Positions 1-16,378 of a stretch of DNA of 64,000 bases are shown piece after piece; the stretch's first letter is position 1, and each line of letters opens with the position of its first letter. This DNA is from Lobosporangium transversale (lineage: Eukaryota; Mortierellomycota; Mortierellomycetes; Mortierellales; Mortierellaceae): the NCBI RefSeq assembly GCF_002105155.1, contig NW_019029037.1, positions 1 to 64,000 of the forward strand. The letters are read 5' to 3'. Below the pieces are notes generated by a model that saw only the letters and a list, made by a program, of their open reading frames with translations, made no database searches and was not told where the DNA came from. Made by a program: the position numbers and the translations under genes.

Positions 1-100
1 GGCAAGTCCGTCACGTAGTGAGATCTCACCAAACCAACTCAATCATTGGGGAGGTCTACACGTAGTCAATAGTCCGCCATAAAAAAACGCTATCAAGATC

Positions 101-246
101 AAATAAATTAACCAAAAAAAGTATTGTCAAGCCAATCTTACAATTTAAGACGAAGGCCTTTTAGGACCTAGTCATATTTGTAGTAGACCAAATCCTACTG
201 TTGCTGCCGGCTTGTTTCTTCTCCTGGACTCCGCAAAGGTCCTTTC
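101..246 (+). repeat. Left terminal inverted repeat
   Basis: About 146 bp that match the reverse complement of 2636-2791. The outer end begins AAATAAATTAACC and the inner end fades after CAAAGGTC. Small indels separate the two arms, so they have diverged since insertion. Confidence 0.85.
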
Positions 247-486
247 GATGGTCAAGCTTCTTTATCAATATTCCATGCTTCGATACTTACCCTCGATTGT
301 CTTAAATGATCCAGGTCAAATACAGATCACCGCTTTCGTATTGGCGCTTCTTCTTTCTCTATTACCTCCGCCTGCAAGTTTCAGAATTGCCTTGACCACA
401 TAATCAATGTATTCATTCTGTGCTTTTCTACTATCCCAGATATTTCGAACAAACCAGCCATCATTATAGAAACCGACTAGCGTTCT

Positions 487-1388
487 TTATATAATCTCTC
501 TATTGCTGCTACTGGCTCCAGCTCCGCTGATACTATTAGTTCCAGCTCTACTGCCGGCGAAGCTACCCTCACTGCTTGATAAAGCTTGATTCGACGGTAC
601 GCTCCCATAAGCAAAATACTGCGTTAGAGTGGGCCTTGAGAATGGTGGCATGTTGCTTTCAATTATTGTAATTCCTCTACCAAGCTTCCGCCTCTCTAGC
701 TCACCTCGGAGCTTCTTGGATGGTTTGTAAAGATACGCTCTAGAAAGCCAGAAGATCTCACGTCCGTTGGGTTTCCTTGGATCCAACTTTGCAATTGTCA
801 TGAGTACCTTCCGCCTGGATAGATCCCAATAATAACGGTATTTCCAGGGAGAGGGCATGTTGCCTGAGCGTCATATTTAACTTCTATACTCTCGGGAAGA
901 CGGGATCTCTGCTTCTGGTTGGTCTCGCGCCGAGGACTGGGGTTCACTGGAGAGAGCAGATTTGTACTCGGTGTACTTTCTTCAGCTGCTTCTTCTCCTT
1001 CGTCGCCATCTAAGAATGCTTCATCAACTTCTAGCAAGTCAATATCGTTGACACCCAGAAGGGTATCATCCTCATCTCCATCATCGCCTCCATCGTTACC
1101 GCCATCGCCTGCACCATAGCTTGAAGACAGGAGTCCCTGCTGAGCACTTGAAGATGAGGATCCCTGCTTAGCACTTGAAGAAGTCTGGGCTGCTTGAGAT
1201 ATCTGAGTATTCGAAGGTAGAGCAATTTGTGAGCCTCTACCTCTTTTTTGCTTTGATGTATTGTAGACAAGAGTAAGGGTGAGGCTATTTGTAAAGAGTG
1301 ATTTTCGTAGTCCCCTCATAGGGCTAGTATCACCAGATTGCAGTCCAACGCCCTTGTATCCTTTCAAGGAAAACAATTCTTGTAACAA
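487..1388 (-). pseudogene. Frameshifted C-terminal remnant of the transposon protein
   Basis: Two overlapping minus-strand frames, 798-1388 and 487-858, are shifted relative to each other near 800-858. The first has a Ser/Gln-rich stretch and an acidic block (about residues 90-130), and the second a basic block followed by a Ser-rich tail. Neither matches a domain I recognise. Reading from one into the other around 850 gives a continuous protein, so a single indel probably broke one gene. It is on the same strand as the XPG-like fragment at 1778-2089 and is likely its downstream part. Confidence 0.4.
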
Positions 1389-1777
1389 TATCCCCTTTTG
1401 ACAGAGGATCTTGTCTTCTGTGCTTCCTTCAGTACCTATCCTAATTCCAACAACTGGACTATATCCTCTTGTGCTGTGGAATCAGACTATAATATATCCA
1501 GAAGGGCTTCAGTTAAGCAGAGGGATCGAGGTGAGAAAGCGGATGTAGGGAAACCCAGATATTTTTTAGTAGTAGCATTTTGCTCAAAAAAGAAGTGGAT
1601 GGAGCTCCTTCCATCGTCTAGGTTAACTATGTTAAACTAGACATTATATTGAAGGAAATGACTAGTATACATATAGGAAAATTTCTATGAACATGTTATA
1701 AGACACCTTCAAAATATTATATTTATTGGGCTTGGTTTCCATGCTGGCTATGGATGTACCGAGTTTTGCGTCAGCTG

Positions 1778-2089
1778 TTATACGCTTAGCACCTCGGTCC
1801 CTATAAGCGCGGACTTTTCATTGGAGCGAGGTCCATCAATGTGTATCGTCACTGTGGCAAGGGGACCAAAGATCTTTAGAATGATATTAGCCATAATGTG
1901 GCCACAGGCAGTGAATGAGCTCTGCCGGTTGAATTTCATTAGGATGATATTGCGTATATCGCTGTAGAAAGTGCCAAGCAGACCCAACTCAAGAGATGAA
2001 TCGGGTTCAGCAGCAACCTCATGTACATCAATCTTCTTTGGTGGCAGACCTCTCCTTGAAAGGCAGGAATAGAGGTTTTCTATACCCAT
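1778..2089 (-). pseudogene. XPG/FEN1-like nuclease N-terminal fragment inside the transposon
   Basis: A 103-residue frame starts MGIENLYSCLSRRGLPPKK, which resembles the MGI-x-GL opening of XPG/FEN1-family nucleases. Near residue 83 it has IHIDG followed by EK, at the place where XPG N domains have a hydrophobic-D-G metal-ligand motif. The frame stops soon after and the next readable minus-strand frame begins about 390 bp downstream, so the gene is either interrupted by decay or by an unrecognised intron. Its position between the inverted repeats suggests it is the element's own protein. Family assignment rests on two short motifs only. Confidence 0.45.
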
Positions 2090-2635
2090 CTAGAGAAAGT
2101 ATATTATAAAACAGCAAGCAATGTTAGTTTATGCAGCTATAGATTGAAGTTGAAGTTGTTAGAGTAGACATGATTTACTTTAAGAAAGCAAAAGAATGTA
2201 ATTTGTGAGGGTGTGAGAGTATGAGGTGAGAGTGTGAGGGAGCGAGAGATAAATGTCGTTGTATCAGCGTGAAATGAGAGAGAGGACGAGAGAGGACGAG
2301 AGAGGCAGGGTGTGTTTGTAGGTATATGGAGGAGAGCGAAACAAAATGCTGATGAATTTACCGCAGATTTGCTTTCAATGTGTAGTATTGTGTGTTGCCA
2401 GAATCGGGCAACCTTTTTTTTTTGGAACGCATAGACGGATCGGACTCATGAACAATTTAAAAGAAGCCCATCAATTGTATCAATGTCAATGGTCATGTTT
2501 TTCAACACTCATGGCATAGAAATATTCTATGCCTTTAAATGTACAATCAATTTAATTATACGCGTGTATCAATGGTTGAAGGACTTATGTGCATTGCGCT
2601 AACGCTTACTGACGGGCTGGGTCCAAACTCGAGAT

Positions 2636-2791
2636 ACCAAAAAGACCTTTGCTGAGTCCAGGAGGAGGAGAGACATCGAGCCAGCAGCAACAATAGGATT
2701 TGGTCTACTACAAATACGACTAGGCCCTGAAAGGCCTTCGTCTTAAAAAAGCAAGTGTTGGCTTGACAGTACTTTTATGGTTAATTTATTT
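2636..2791 (-). repeat. Right terminal inverted repeat
   Basis: Inverted partner of 101-246. It includes the palindrome-like block AAGGCCTTCGTCTT and the block GGTCTACTACAAATAC, both present in reverse orientation near 150-190. It marks the right limit of the transposon remnant. Confidence 0.85.
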
Positions 2792-2815
2792 ACATGTAAT
2801 GCTGCACTAATGTAT

Positions 2816-2855
2816 TTGTTCTTTTTACAATATTCTTGTTCTTTTTACAATATCC
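2816..2855. repeat. 20-bp tandem duplication beside the right transposon end
   Basis: Two adjacent copies of TTGTTCTTTTTACAATATYC, differing at one base, lie 25 bp outside the right inverted repeat. This may be a replication-slippage scar or a feature of the insertion site. Confidence 0.8.
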
Positions 2856-3219
2856 TTAATCCAGATGAAATGTCCTGTTTTTTGATGGGATGGACTATAT
2901 CTTATGACAGTAAGTTATAAAAGATGGTGAAAGGCTGTAGACCCATAGACGATAAATATTGTGGGAGAGATCCGTTGTAAATGCTTCATGGAACCTTTAT
3001 TGGTCATTGGGGGGCCTACAGCCCGACATTCATGGTCTACAATACCCTCAATTACTTTATTACCTTTGCTTGAATATTCGTTCATCCAAGTGATTCGTTA
3101 ATGTCATCAGTTCATTTGGTAGATGTTTAGTTTATTGTATTATACTAGATATATTATTTTTTTTTCTTTTTTTCTTTTTTTTCCCCCCTTCAAAGAAGGA
3201 ATTTCTCTAGACGTTGCCT
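2856..3219. other. Spacer between the transposon and pkc1 3' end
   Basis: No reading frame or RNA gene was recognised. The last 60 bases are a T/C-rich tract (about 3150-3186), which on the minus strand is an A-rich region just downstream of the pkc1 stop and fits a 3' untranslated region. Confidence 0.5.
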
Positions 3220-8648
<5,429 letters not shown>

Positions 8649-8741
8649 GTTGATAGAGCTTTGGCAACACGCTATGCCTAGGATAAAAAGAAGAGGATGA
8701 AGTGCTATCAGCAGAAAGACTAGGAAAGAGGGCACTTTTTA

Positions 8742-8788
<47 letters not shown>

Positions 8789-9634
8789 TTTGGAAACATC
8801 CATCAAAACCGTGTTCCAAAAGATTGGCAATTGAAAAGTGAAATTAAAAAAAGTGTACCTGAGGGGAGACCAAATATTAAAGTTGACTAGAGAAGGGAAG
8901 AGAGAGAGAGTGAGAGGGGAGAAACAAGAGGGAGGACTGTTGGGTATTACACACTAATAAAAAGAAGGATCAATATAAAATTGAATGAATGGGTAATGTG
9001 TAAATACGTCCAGTTGTTCCGAAAGGGATGAAGTGCCGAATAGCAACCAAGACGGGAGAGAAACGAGGAAAGGCAAGAAAGAAAGAGGAAAGACAAGCAA
9101 GCAAATGAAAAGGAAAGATGGAAAGTAAAAAAAAAAAAAAAAAAAAAAGGCTCATTGTTCAGCGCGATGTCGACTTTTTTTTTTTTTTTAAATATACATG
9201 TTTCCAGAAATAGATGGGCAGATTACAGAGTGCACACCCAGTCTTTTCTCCCGGTAGATGGTCGTGTTTGTTTGTCCAACAAATGGCTCCTGCACCCTTG
9301 TCATGACCTCAATGCAACTCTGCAACGTTGTGATTGAAGGAAAGGAGTGCATTGTACCCCGCCTCTGAATCGTTTTCTGTTGATTATCCACCATGTAATT
9401 TAAAGTAATAAAACTTATATCCATGAGTGCATGATTTCTGTAATATCACAGCCATCACATCATCACAAACAAAGTTACAAACAAAGTTACAAATCCTCAA
9501 ATATTCAACTATTTACTAAAAAATATATCCATCTACAAAAATAAAAAGAAAAAAAAAAAAAAAAAAAAAAAAAAGCTAATTTTCTCTTCCGTCTTTCCTT
9601 TCTCCCTTTCTTTCTTTTCTTCCTTCTTCTTTCT

Positions 9635-9665
<31 letters not shown>

Positions 9666-9762
9666 TTTTTTTTTTTTTAAAAAAAAAATTCAAAAATAAA
9701 AGAAAAGGATCATGCATTTGCTTATGCCTATGTGAACAATTAAGCGTATTAAAATGAAAAAG
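8649..9762. other. pkc1 upstream region and downstream region of the ALYREF gene
   Basis: No gene recognised in 1.1 kb. It contains poly(A/T) runs near 8753-8784, 9126-9148, 9176-9189, 9548-9574 and 9659-9678, and a (TC)n/(GA)n stretch near 9635-9657. The pkc1 promoter must lie here. A 78-codon minus-strand frame at 9188-9424 has no recognisable features. Confidence 0.5.
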
Positions 9763-10679
9763 TTAATTACTCCTGCCCTGTTTGAGCATCATTTAAAAAT
9801 CATATTAATAAAATCTTTTCTCTTTACCTCGCCCATGTATGTGTCCATCTCTGCATCAAGTTCTTCAGCGGTCTTGACCTGCACTTTCTTCTCCTTTTGC
9901 CCCTGTCTAGTACCATTGTGGCCCCTTCCTGAGGATCTACGGTTCTGATTTTGATTTTGATTCTGAACTGGAGAGACCTTTGGGACTGTATTGGGTTTGC
10001 CAAGACGAGATGCAATATCTGCCTCACTATCATCATAGGTGTAAAAACAAAAGAAATAAAAAAATCGTTCACTTTACTATGAACGCTCGGGAAACTCCAT
10101 AAAATATATATTACTCTTACACTGACCTTGATCCAAGACGAGAAAACACATCTCTCTTGGGTGCTTCCTTTGATCGCTTCTCCTGGCCACGATTAAAACG
10201 AGATGGAGGAAGTGGAGCGTATGTAATCTTCATGGGTTGACCTAAACAGAACGTGATAACGTGCATTAGCAATGTAAAATATTATATTATGAGGAAAAAA
10301 AAAAAAAAAAAAAAAAAAAAAACACTAAATAGAAACTTACCATCAAGAGGGATTCCATGCAGTTTCTTGATAGCCGATGCGGCATCGTCTGCTGAATTGA
10401 ATAGTACTGTAGCCACGCCGGTAGATCTTCCAGATAGATCGTACTTGAGGTTCGCCAACTAATTACATATTTAATTTAATTCCCATGGATGGCGAGATGA
10501 TAAGAGGTAATAAATAATAAAAGCAATAAAAAATAAAATAAAACCGGAAAAGTGGGGGGGAAAATTTGAGCAACCACAACACAGTAGGAGAGGATAGAGG
10601 CAAGAGTCGGTCATGGCCATCCGTATTCTTCCCCACTAATATATAGGATCCTTTTCTTTCTTTCTTTCTTTCTTTTTTT

Positions 10680-10716
<37 letters not shown>

Positions 10717-10869
10717 CCAGGCATATCCTCATCAATTCTGCCGAAATGCTGATATATCCATCACAGACGGTAACACAATAAGAATAGTTGATATGAGCTT
10801 ATATCATGCTTGTACCTTGACAGGGCCTGCGTGTGTCTCGAATAATTCCTGCAATAGATAACCGATATC

Positions 10870-10901
<32 letters not shown>

Positions 10902-11412
10902 TAATAATAAGTAAAAGATATCCTAGGTCATATTGCTTTTTCAGCCTTCAACAATCTCCTCCACTTTTCAGTAAGGTTATGACCCAAATTTAGACGCACC
11001 TTAATATCTTCCAACGTGACAGCATAGTGCAAGTTTTCGACAGTGATCTTTGCGTTTCCTTCGTTACTCTGGGGGCGGGGGCCAGCACCACCACGCCCTT
11101 CAGTACCATTGTTCTGAGCTCCTTCGTCATACTTGTCATGAGTCCAGCGATCATCGGCTGAATTGCGCTATTTTGCAGGTTGGATGGACATGAACATTGG
11201 GTTCCGCTATGTTTCGTCATTCCTGGATCTTATGGCTAGTGTATACAATCCTTGCTTACTCCGTAGGGTGATGCGCGGTTAGAGCGGCTGGGACTGTCCC
11301 GTCCAGTTGGCCCACCACTACGGCCTCCACGGCGGGGATTAGGACTTCCATTGTTGGAGGAACGAGACTTGGCGATATCGTCCAACGCCATGTCAAGGAA
11401 TCTTGCTGCCAT
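9763..11412 (-). CDS. ALYREF/Yra1-type mRNA export adaptor
   Basis: Seven exons: 11260-11412, 11000-11167, 10816-10848, 10341-10458, 10127-10241, 9828-10026 and 9763-9777, giving 266 residues. The N terminus (MAARFLDMALDDIAKS) is the conserved short helix that contacts the DEAD-box helicase UAP56/Sub2 in this family. An Arg/Gly-rich linker follows, then one RRM (about 88-165: ITVENLHYAVTLEDIKELF, later STGVATVLFNSADDAASAIK), an Arg/Lys/Gln-rich region, and the C-terminal helix AEELDAEMDTYMGE typical of the FoP/ALYREF family. It couples splicing and TREX to nuclear mRNA export. The last exon is inferred to be only 15 bases (Gly-Arg-Ser-Asn-stop). Without that splice the frame would run 9 codons further to a stop, so the tail is uncertain. 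Confidence 0.9.
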
Positions 11413-11647
11413 ATTTAATAAAAAAAAAATAAAAAAAAAAAAAAAAAAAATGTAGCTTATTGATTATTCGGAGAGAGAAGTAGGGGTGAATGAAGTATAA
11501 GAGATGGAAGTGCAAGTGTGTGAGCAAACGAATAGGAAATGTCTCCCTCATTCATTTTTGATGGCATTTACTGAGCCACCGCAGCGCGTCATTGGTGCAT
11601 TTTTTTTTATGATTTTTATTTCCTGCTTCAATTCAAATAATGTCAGT

Positions 11648-13637
11648 CTACGCGTCATTTCGACTCTTTTTCGTCACCGTTTCGTCCTGCGTTGCACCGG
11701 GTGCAGGATCTGCCTTGCGCTTCAAACCAAAAGCAACTTTCTCACGATTCGGGGCATGTACACCTGAAATTGACAGGTTTGTCTGCACTGTATGGTTAGG
11801 AGCTGCAAATGTTGACGTATGCGCCGCTGCACTGCTGGTCGATGTTGTTCCTGATCTCCCCCCTGTTGCGATCGTCGAAATGGTACCGCCAACCATGGTA
11901 GACGTTAAAGTAGAAGGAACAGTGCTAGAGCACAAGGAAGAAAAGCCCAGAGTAAATAGGTTAGTATCAATGCTTCATTGATAGTATTCACATGTACGTT
12001 TACAGGCATTTAATACATACTTGCGGTTTCCGACAGCTAGCACAAGGTGAGCAGACCCTGCAGCTTTCTGACGTTCTTGAAAGGCCGAGACCATGTTTAG
12101 AGGCGTATCGGTACTGCTCATACCCAGCAAGCGCTTTTCATCCTCCAATTTCTTCATACGTTTTTCTGTTTTCATCTTGCCTGATGTCTTCCCATGAAAA
12201 GCATGGCTTAATTGACGGAAGGCTTCCTTCGTACTAAGGCGGTTGCCGCTTTCATCGATGTATTCCAACTTGATATCAGGCTTGTAGTTCTTCATTCGGG
12301 CTTCACGTTCGTCCATAAGCATCTGCTCCCGCCTCTGGTTCTCATATTCGCGATCCTTCTCACGGTCTCTAATGGAATAATTTTTGTCTCTAGATTTCTC
12401 CTTTTCACGCTCCTTCTCTCTAGCCAATTCTCTTGCCAGTTTTGCCTCTCTGAGCCTGGCCTCGGCAAGCCAATTGGCTCTTTCAGCCTGAATTCTGGCT
12501 CTTTCCTCCTGCTCTGCTGACCCTACTTTGTATGCGCCTTTTTGCTTTAGCAAGGCAAGAGTTGATCCCAATCCTCTACTAACTAATGGTTCATCTTCAA
12601 GAGGATTATCCTATAAGAATAAATGAGATACATAAAAACATGAAGCCGCAAGTTAGTAGGTTAAAAAGTATCATGTCGGACTGCTCTAAATGTACTTGGG
12701 AAATGAAGGCATGTTTCACGCGCAAGGGTAAAATTACTGTCGGTTTGTGCTCCTCCGATTTAGATTCATTCATGTCTACATCTTGATCCTCAGCTGCTTC
12801 TGACTCTGCCCGAGTTCTGGATTTGAGATCATGGGTTTCGTTTTCTTCCTCAGCATCTTTAGCATTTTCCATGTCGGTGTCCTCTTTGGAAACATTTATA
12901 GATGTGGATGTCGAAGTGCCTGCTGCTTCAGAGCTTTGTTCTTTTCCCTTTGCCCGTGAAGAAGGGATATGAATTGCGGAAGATGAAAGATTTGACACAA
13001 ACTCTGATACATCCGAAATGATTAATCCGCCTTTCTGAGTGAGATCCTCTTCCACTTCCATCGCCTTACTTTCTGCAACTAAAGTCCATGACAAACGAAA
13101 TAGTGGAAACAAGTTTAGACAGAGTCGAGCACGTCTTATTGATTGAATGCAAAAGTTAATGAGTTAGGCCGATATCACTTACGGTTTTTGGCAATTTGTT
13201 CCGGTGTTAACGTTTTTACAGCCTTCTTGGTTGCGAGTCGACGTGCCTTTGCAAGTGAAGCTTGGAGATCCTCATCATCTACAAAGTTGAGCTCGGAAAT
13301 GTCGGTAGGTTCCGGTCTTTCTACCTCCATTGCACTTTCTTCTTGATTTCCATCTTCTTCCCAGCTATCGGGTTTTCTGGATCTCGATTTCTTCTTCTTC
13401 TAAAGTTCGTAAGGGCATAATTATATATACGTAACTAAGTCAACATCTTATAGAAATATCGCCTCATATCAAATTAAACCGAGTGACAGTAGACAGCACT
13501 TTTCCTCTTACTTTTGATTTCTTAAATGTAACCTCCGCCTCCTCTTTGGTATAGTAGTCTTGCGCTTGCAGGGTTTCTAATAAGAGAAATGAGCAAAAAG
13601 GGAGATCAGTATAAATGAAAATACAAGATGCTCTCTT

Positions 13638-13672
<35 letters not shown>

Positions 13673-14618
13673 TGCAAATGGACTACATACTGTTATAGGT
13701 CAATGCAATCGCTGCTTCTTTCAGCTTCTGACTCATTTTGTCTTTGGTGCTAAATCCTCCTTGAACAGAATGTGAGCCTGATCCATCTTGTCCTCCACCA
13801 CGCTTTAACCGATTGGTCTCCCCAAGGACAAAGGTCTCGTGCCCTGCTTCTAGCCCTAAGACTTCATCATATTGAGATAAAATACTCTTCTTTTTCCCGA
13901 GTGTAAATTCGTCGTCGTCGTATCCAGAATATACAGGCTGCTTAACTTTCTTTTTGTTTTCCTGATTCTTCTCAAGCCTTTGCCGTTCGCTCAGCTGAAT
14001 GTTGATCAGCTCGTCGCCTTCTTCCTCATTCCCGAGAATAGTGCTGTCCTTAAGTGTCAAAATACGCTCTTCTCCTTCTTGAAAATCTGCTATATCATGG
14101 CCAACACGAAGTCCCGCAAGTTGATCTTCTCCATATTCTGCTTGATAAGCCTCATCTAATTCCTGAAGTTCCTTTTCACGTCTGGCAGCCTCTGCAGCCT
14201 GTCGTTCTTTTTCCTTGCTTCTAGATTTCATAGTCCATTTGTAAACATCATCCACATCTTCATCGCTGGCTTCGCCAAGTCCCTTTCCTACTCTAGCTTT
14301 GTTAAGTTCCCTTTTGTTTCGTGACTTTGCGATCCTGCTTTTGACCTCTTCGTCGCGCGCCTTCCTCGCCTCTTCTTCACGCTGTCGTTTCAAATTATCT
14401 TCTGCAATTTTGCTGCTACTTGTGTCTCGGCCTTCTTTAAGAGGCGCAAGACCCAGCCTTGCACGCATCGCACTATTTGAGGTTGTTGACATCAAAGGAA
14501 GTAATATGATCAGAATTGTAATTTCGAAGGGACAATCGATTAGGAGCATGCACATCCTTCAGATTCATTATCGGTAAACTTACTTGGTCTCTTCGATGGA
14601 TGCTGATATTTCAGACAT
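11648..14618 (-). CDS. snu66: SART1/Snu66, U4/U6.U5 tri-snRNP protein
   Basis: Seven exons: 14584-14618, 13691-14472, 13512-13576, 13183-13399, 12696-13078, 12021-12610 and 11648-11924, giving 782 residues (human SART1 is 800). Recognised from family blocks: AMRARLGLAPLK near the start, GLRVGHDI and SYDE-like SQYDEVLG in the middle, RGLGSTLALLKQKGAY, then DIKLEYIDESGNRLSTKEAF, RQLSHAFHGKTSGKMKTE and MSSTDTPLNMVSAFQERQK. The C terminus carries a basic KRK stretch. Highly charged coiled-coil segments (Glu/Lys/Arg) dominate the first half. The protein stabilises the tri-snRNP and is needed for pre-mRNA splicing in the nucleus. The protein is encoded between ALYREF and NDUFA12, all on the minus strand, with about 240-290 bp spacers. 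Confidence 0.95.
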
Positions 14619-14911
14619 GACTTCAGGCTACTATGGAGATGTTGTTAGGAATGAACGAGTATGTAAATCTAAATGTTGGTAATTTTTTATAATAAAATAA
14701 AATGTAACCCAGAAAAGGAAGGCGCACTATCTCCATGAAAGTCTTTTATTGAAAAATAGTGTGGGTTATTTAGATATGAATCTTGCAGTCAAAATAAGTC
14801 AAAATAGGGGAAGAAATATTTATTTTTATTCATTGATGGATGTCTATGCTACTCTTTCCTTGCTTGCTACTAAAAAAAAAAAAGACCTTTTTTTCCAATT
14901 TTCTGTATTCT

Positions 14912-15900
14912 CTAACCGCGAGGAGCAACCTTAGGTTCCCAAGCCTGGACTTTAACACGGGTAGTATTGTAGGTCTTATAGGCTATTTCATTGAAAAGCA
15001 AGCGATTTAATTAATATGTGAATTTAACGTACCTTCATTTGACTGGCGATTATCAAAAAATTTCAACAAAAACAATTACCCTTTGAACCACCAGTTAAAT
15101 TCTCTGTGAATTCTACACCCCACTTTGGAGCGGCCATAGTCTTGTCGACAGTAGGGGGGGCATCCAACATTCTGTGCAGCCAGCCGTGCCTAAATTTTAG
15201 ATTACAAGTCGAGTTGATTTCAATATAGTTCTACTCCTATCGTAAGTTCCTGTTGATGATGAGCCAAACGAATTATGAAGTCTACCATTCAGCTGGAACC
15301 TGCGAGGCGTTCATCTCGGCCCTTGAGAAGTATGTGTCCTCCTTTGCAAACTGAACCCAGCGGTTACGACCTAATTATAATACGATAAGAGCCGGAATTT
15401 AGGCATTGTTGGTAGACATTTAAAAAAAAAGACTACTCTTCAGATAAAGAATAAGAGTGTTGAAGGTGGCGTTTTGTATCAACTCAAGTTCCTCTATGAT
15501 CTATCCAAGTTTTCCTGATACACCAAATTGGTCACTGCCAAGATTGTGCGCCAAATCCTGAGATCATAGATGTTATTGCTGAAGTGTCCTCTGTAAAAAA
15601 AAACAAAAAAAAGTGGTCCTCGGGTTGGGTAAGATAGGCGAAATTTGCCACTGAATCAACATCTCATAAATAGAGGATGCTAGAGTAAATAAGATAAATG
15701 TATGTTTGATGAGTGCGTATTCATCATTCAGTTGCATCCGTACCATAACTCTCGTCAAGATTCTCATAATATTTGTTGCCGAATTGGTCAGTGCCGACGA
15801 GCGTTCCGACTTTGGTATCGCCAATGTTGTTGAGCTGGCGCATGAAACGAGAAGGCCCAAGGGCAAAGAAGCCCTTGATTGTACGTGGAAGAGAAGACAT
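14912..15900 (-). CDS. NDUFA12, accessory subunit of mitochondrial complex I
   Basis: Four exons: 15744-15900, 15286-15370, 15080-15189 and 14912-14982, giving 140 residues, the usual size for this subunit (human 145). The diagnostic block is DTKVGTLVGTDQFGNKYYEN, followed by GRNRWV, PAEWHGWLHRMLDAPPT and a C-terminal VQAWEPKV. The start chosen is MSSLPRTIKGFF. An upstream continuation in frame lacks homology and lies in the promoter. The protein is a peripheral matrix-side subunit of NADH:ubiquinone oxidoreductase. It is divergent with the carrier gene at 16379, sharing about 480 bp of upstream DNA. Confidence 0.95.
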
Positions 15901-16378
15901 AGTTTGATTAGAAAGAAGAGTGGAGAGTAAATGCAGATGAACGGAATCAGATATGGAAACAAATTCCCTTCTCCGAAAATACTCAAACCGCCGAAAAAAA
16001 AAAACCAAACGTCATGGGAAGTTCGAGTCACGTGTAATATCATTGACTTCATAACTTCTTCCTTTTCACACCTCCACTCCACTCTATTCCACTTTACTTT
16101 TTGATCCTACTGCTACAGCAAGATATTCTCAGTCACTTTGAGCACTCATTCGCCCTAGCAATTGATTTCATAGATAGCAATAGTTATAACAGCAGCAACG
16201 CTTCATGATTACAGCCAAATAATTGATAAGCTGTTTGATACTTCCCGTTTCTTACTGATCATCGTACTAGTCTGCTCAATACACTCCATCTCATCTTTCC
16301 GTTAACCTTCCAATATTGAACTCTTTCAAGACACACAGCTAACCCAATCTGAGCCAACGGCTCTGCTTTAGAGTAATC
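15901..16378. promoter_or_regulatory. Shared upstream region of NDUFA12 and the SLC35F5-like gene
   Basis: 478 bp between two divergent start codons. No specific factor site was recognised. A frame crossing into it from NDUFA12 (15901-16082) is unlikely to be coding. Confidence 0.5.

Larger units (their letters stand above)
101..2791. mobile_element. Degenerate DNA transposon with long terminal inverted repeats
   Basis: Positions 101-246 and 2636-2791 are inverted copies of each other with roughly 80 percent identity by eye, sharing blocks such as AAATAAATTAACC, AAGACGAAGGCCTTT, TATTTGTAGTAGACCAAATC and CTCCTGGACTC. Between them lie only broken minus-strand reading frames, one of which resembles an XPG/FEN1-type N-terminal nuclease domain. 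Element size is about 2.7 kb. I saw no clean target-site duplication just outside the ends. Academ-type transposons are known to carry XPG-like nucleases, so that superfamily is a candidate, but the assignment is inference. The scattered mismatches between the two ends and the broken frames indicate an old, immobile copy. Confidence 0.75.

Noticed and set aside
43-3022. Similar strings near 43-60 and 3003-3020 (TCATTGGGG...CTACA)
   Set aside because: Only about 17 bases with mismatches and well outside the inverted repeats. Not convincing as a target-site duplication.
9188-9424. 78-codon minus-strand frame
   Set aside because: No similarity, no splice or start context, and lies in a spacer with homopolymers.
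15573-16082. 169-codon minus-strand frame overlapping NDUFA12
   Set aside because: Different frame from the conserved NDUFA12 exon and hydrophobic from T-rich sequence. A shadow.
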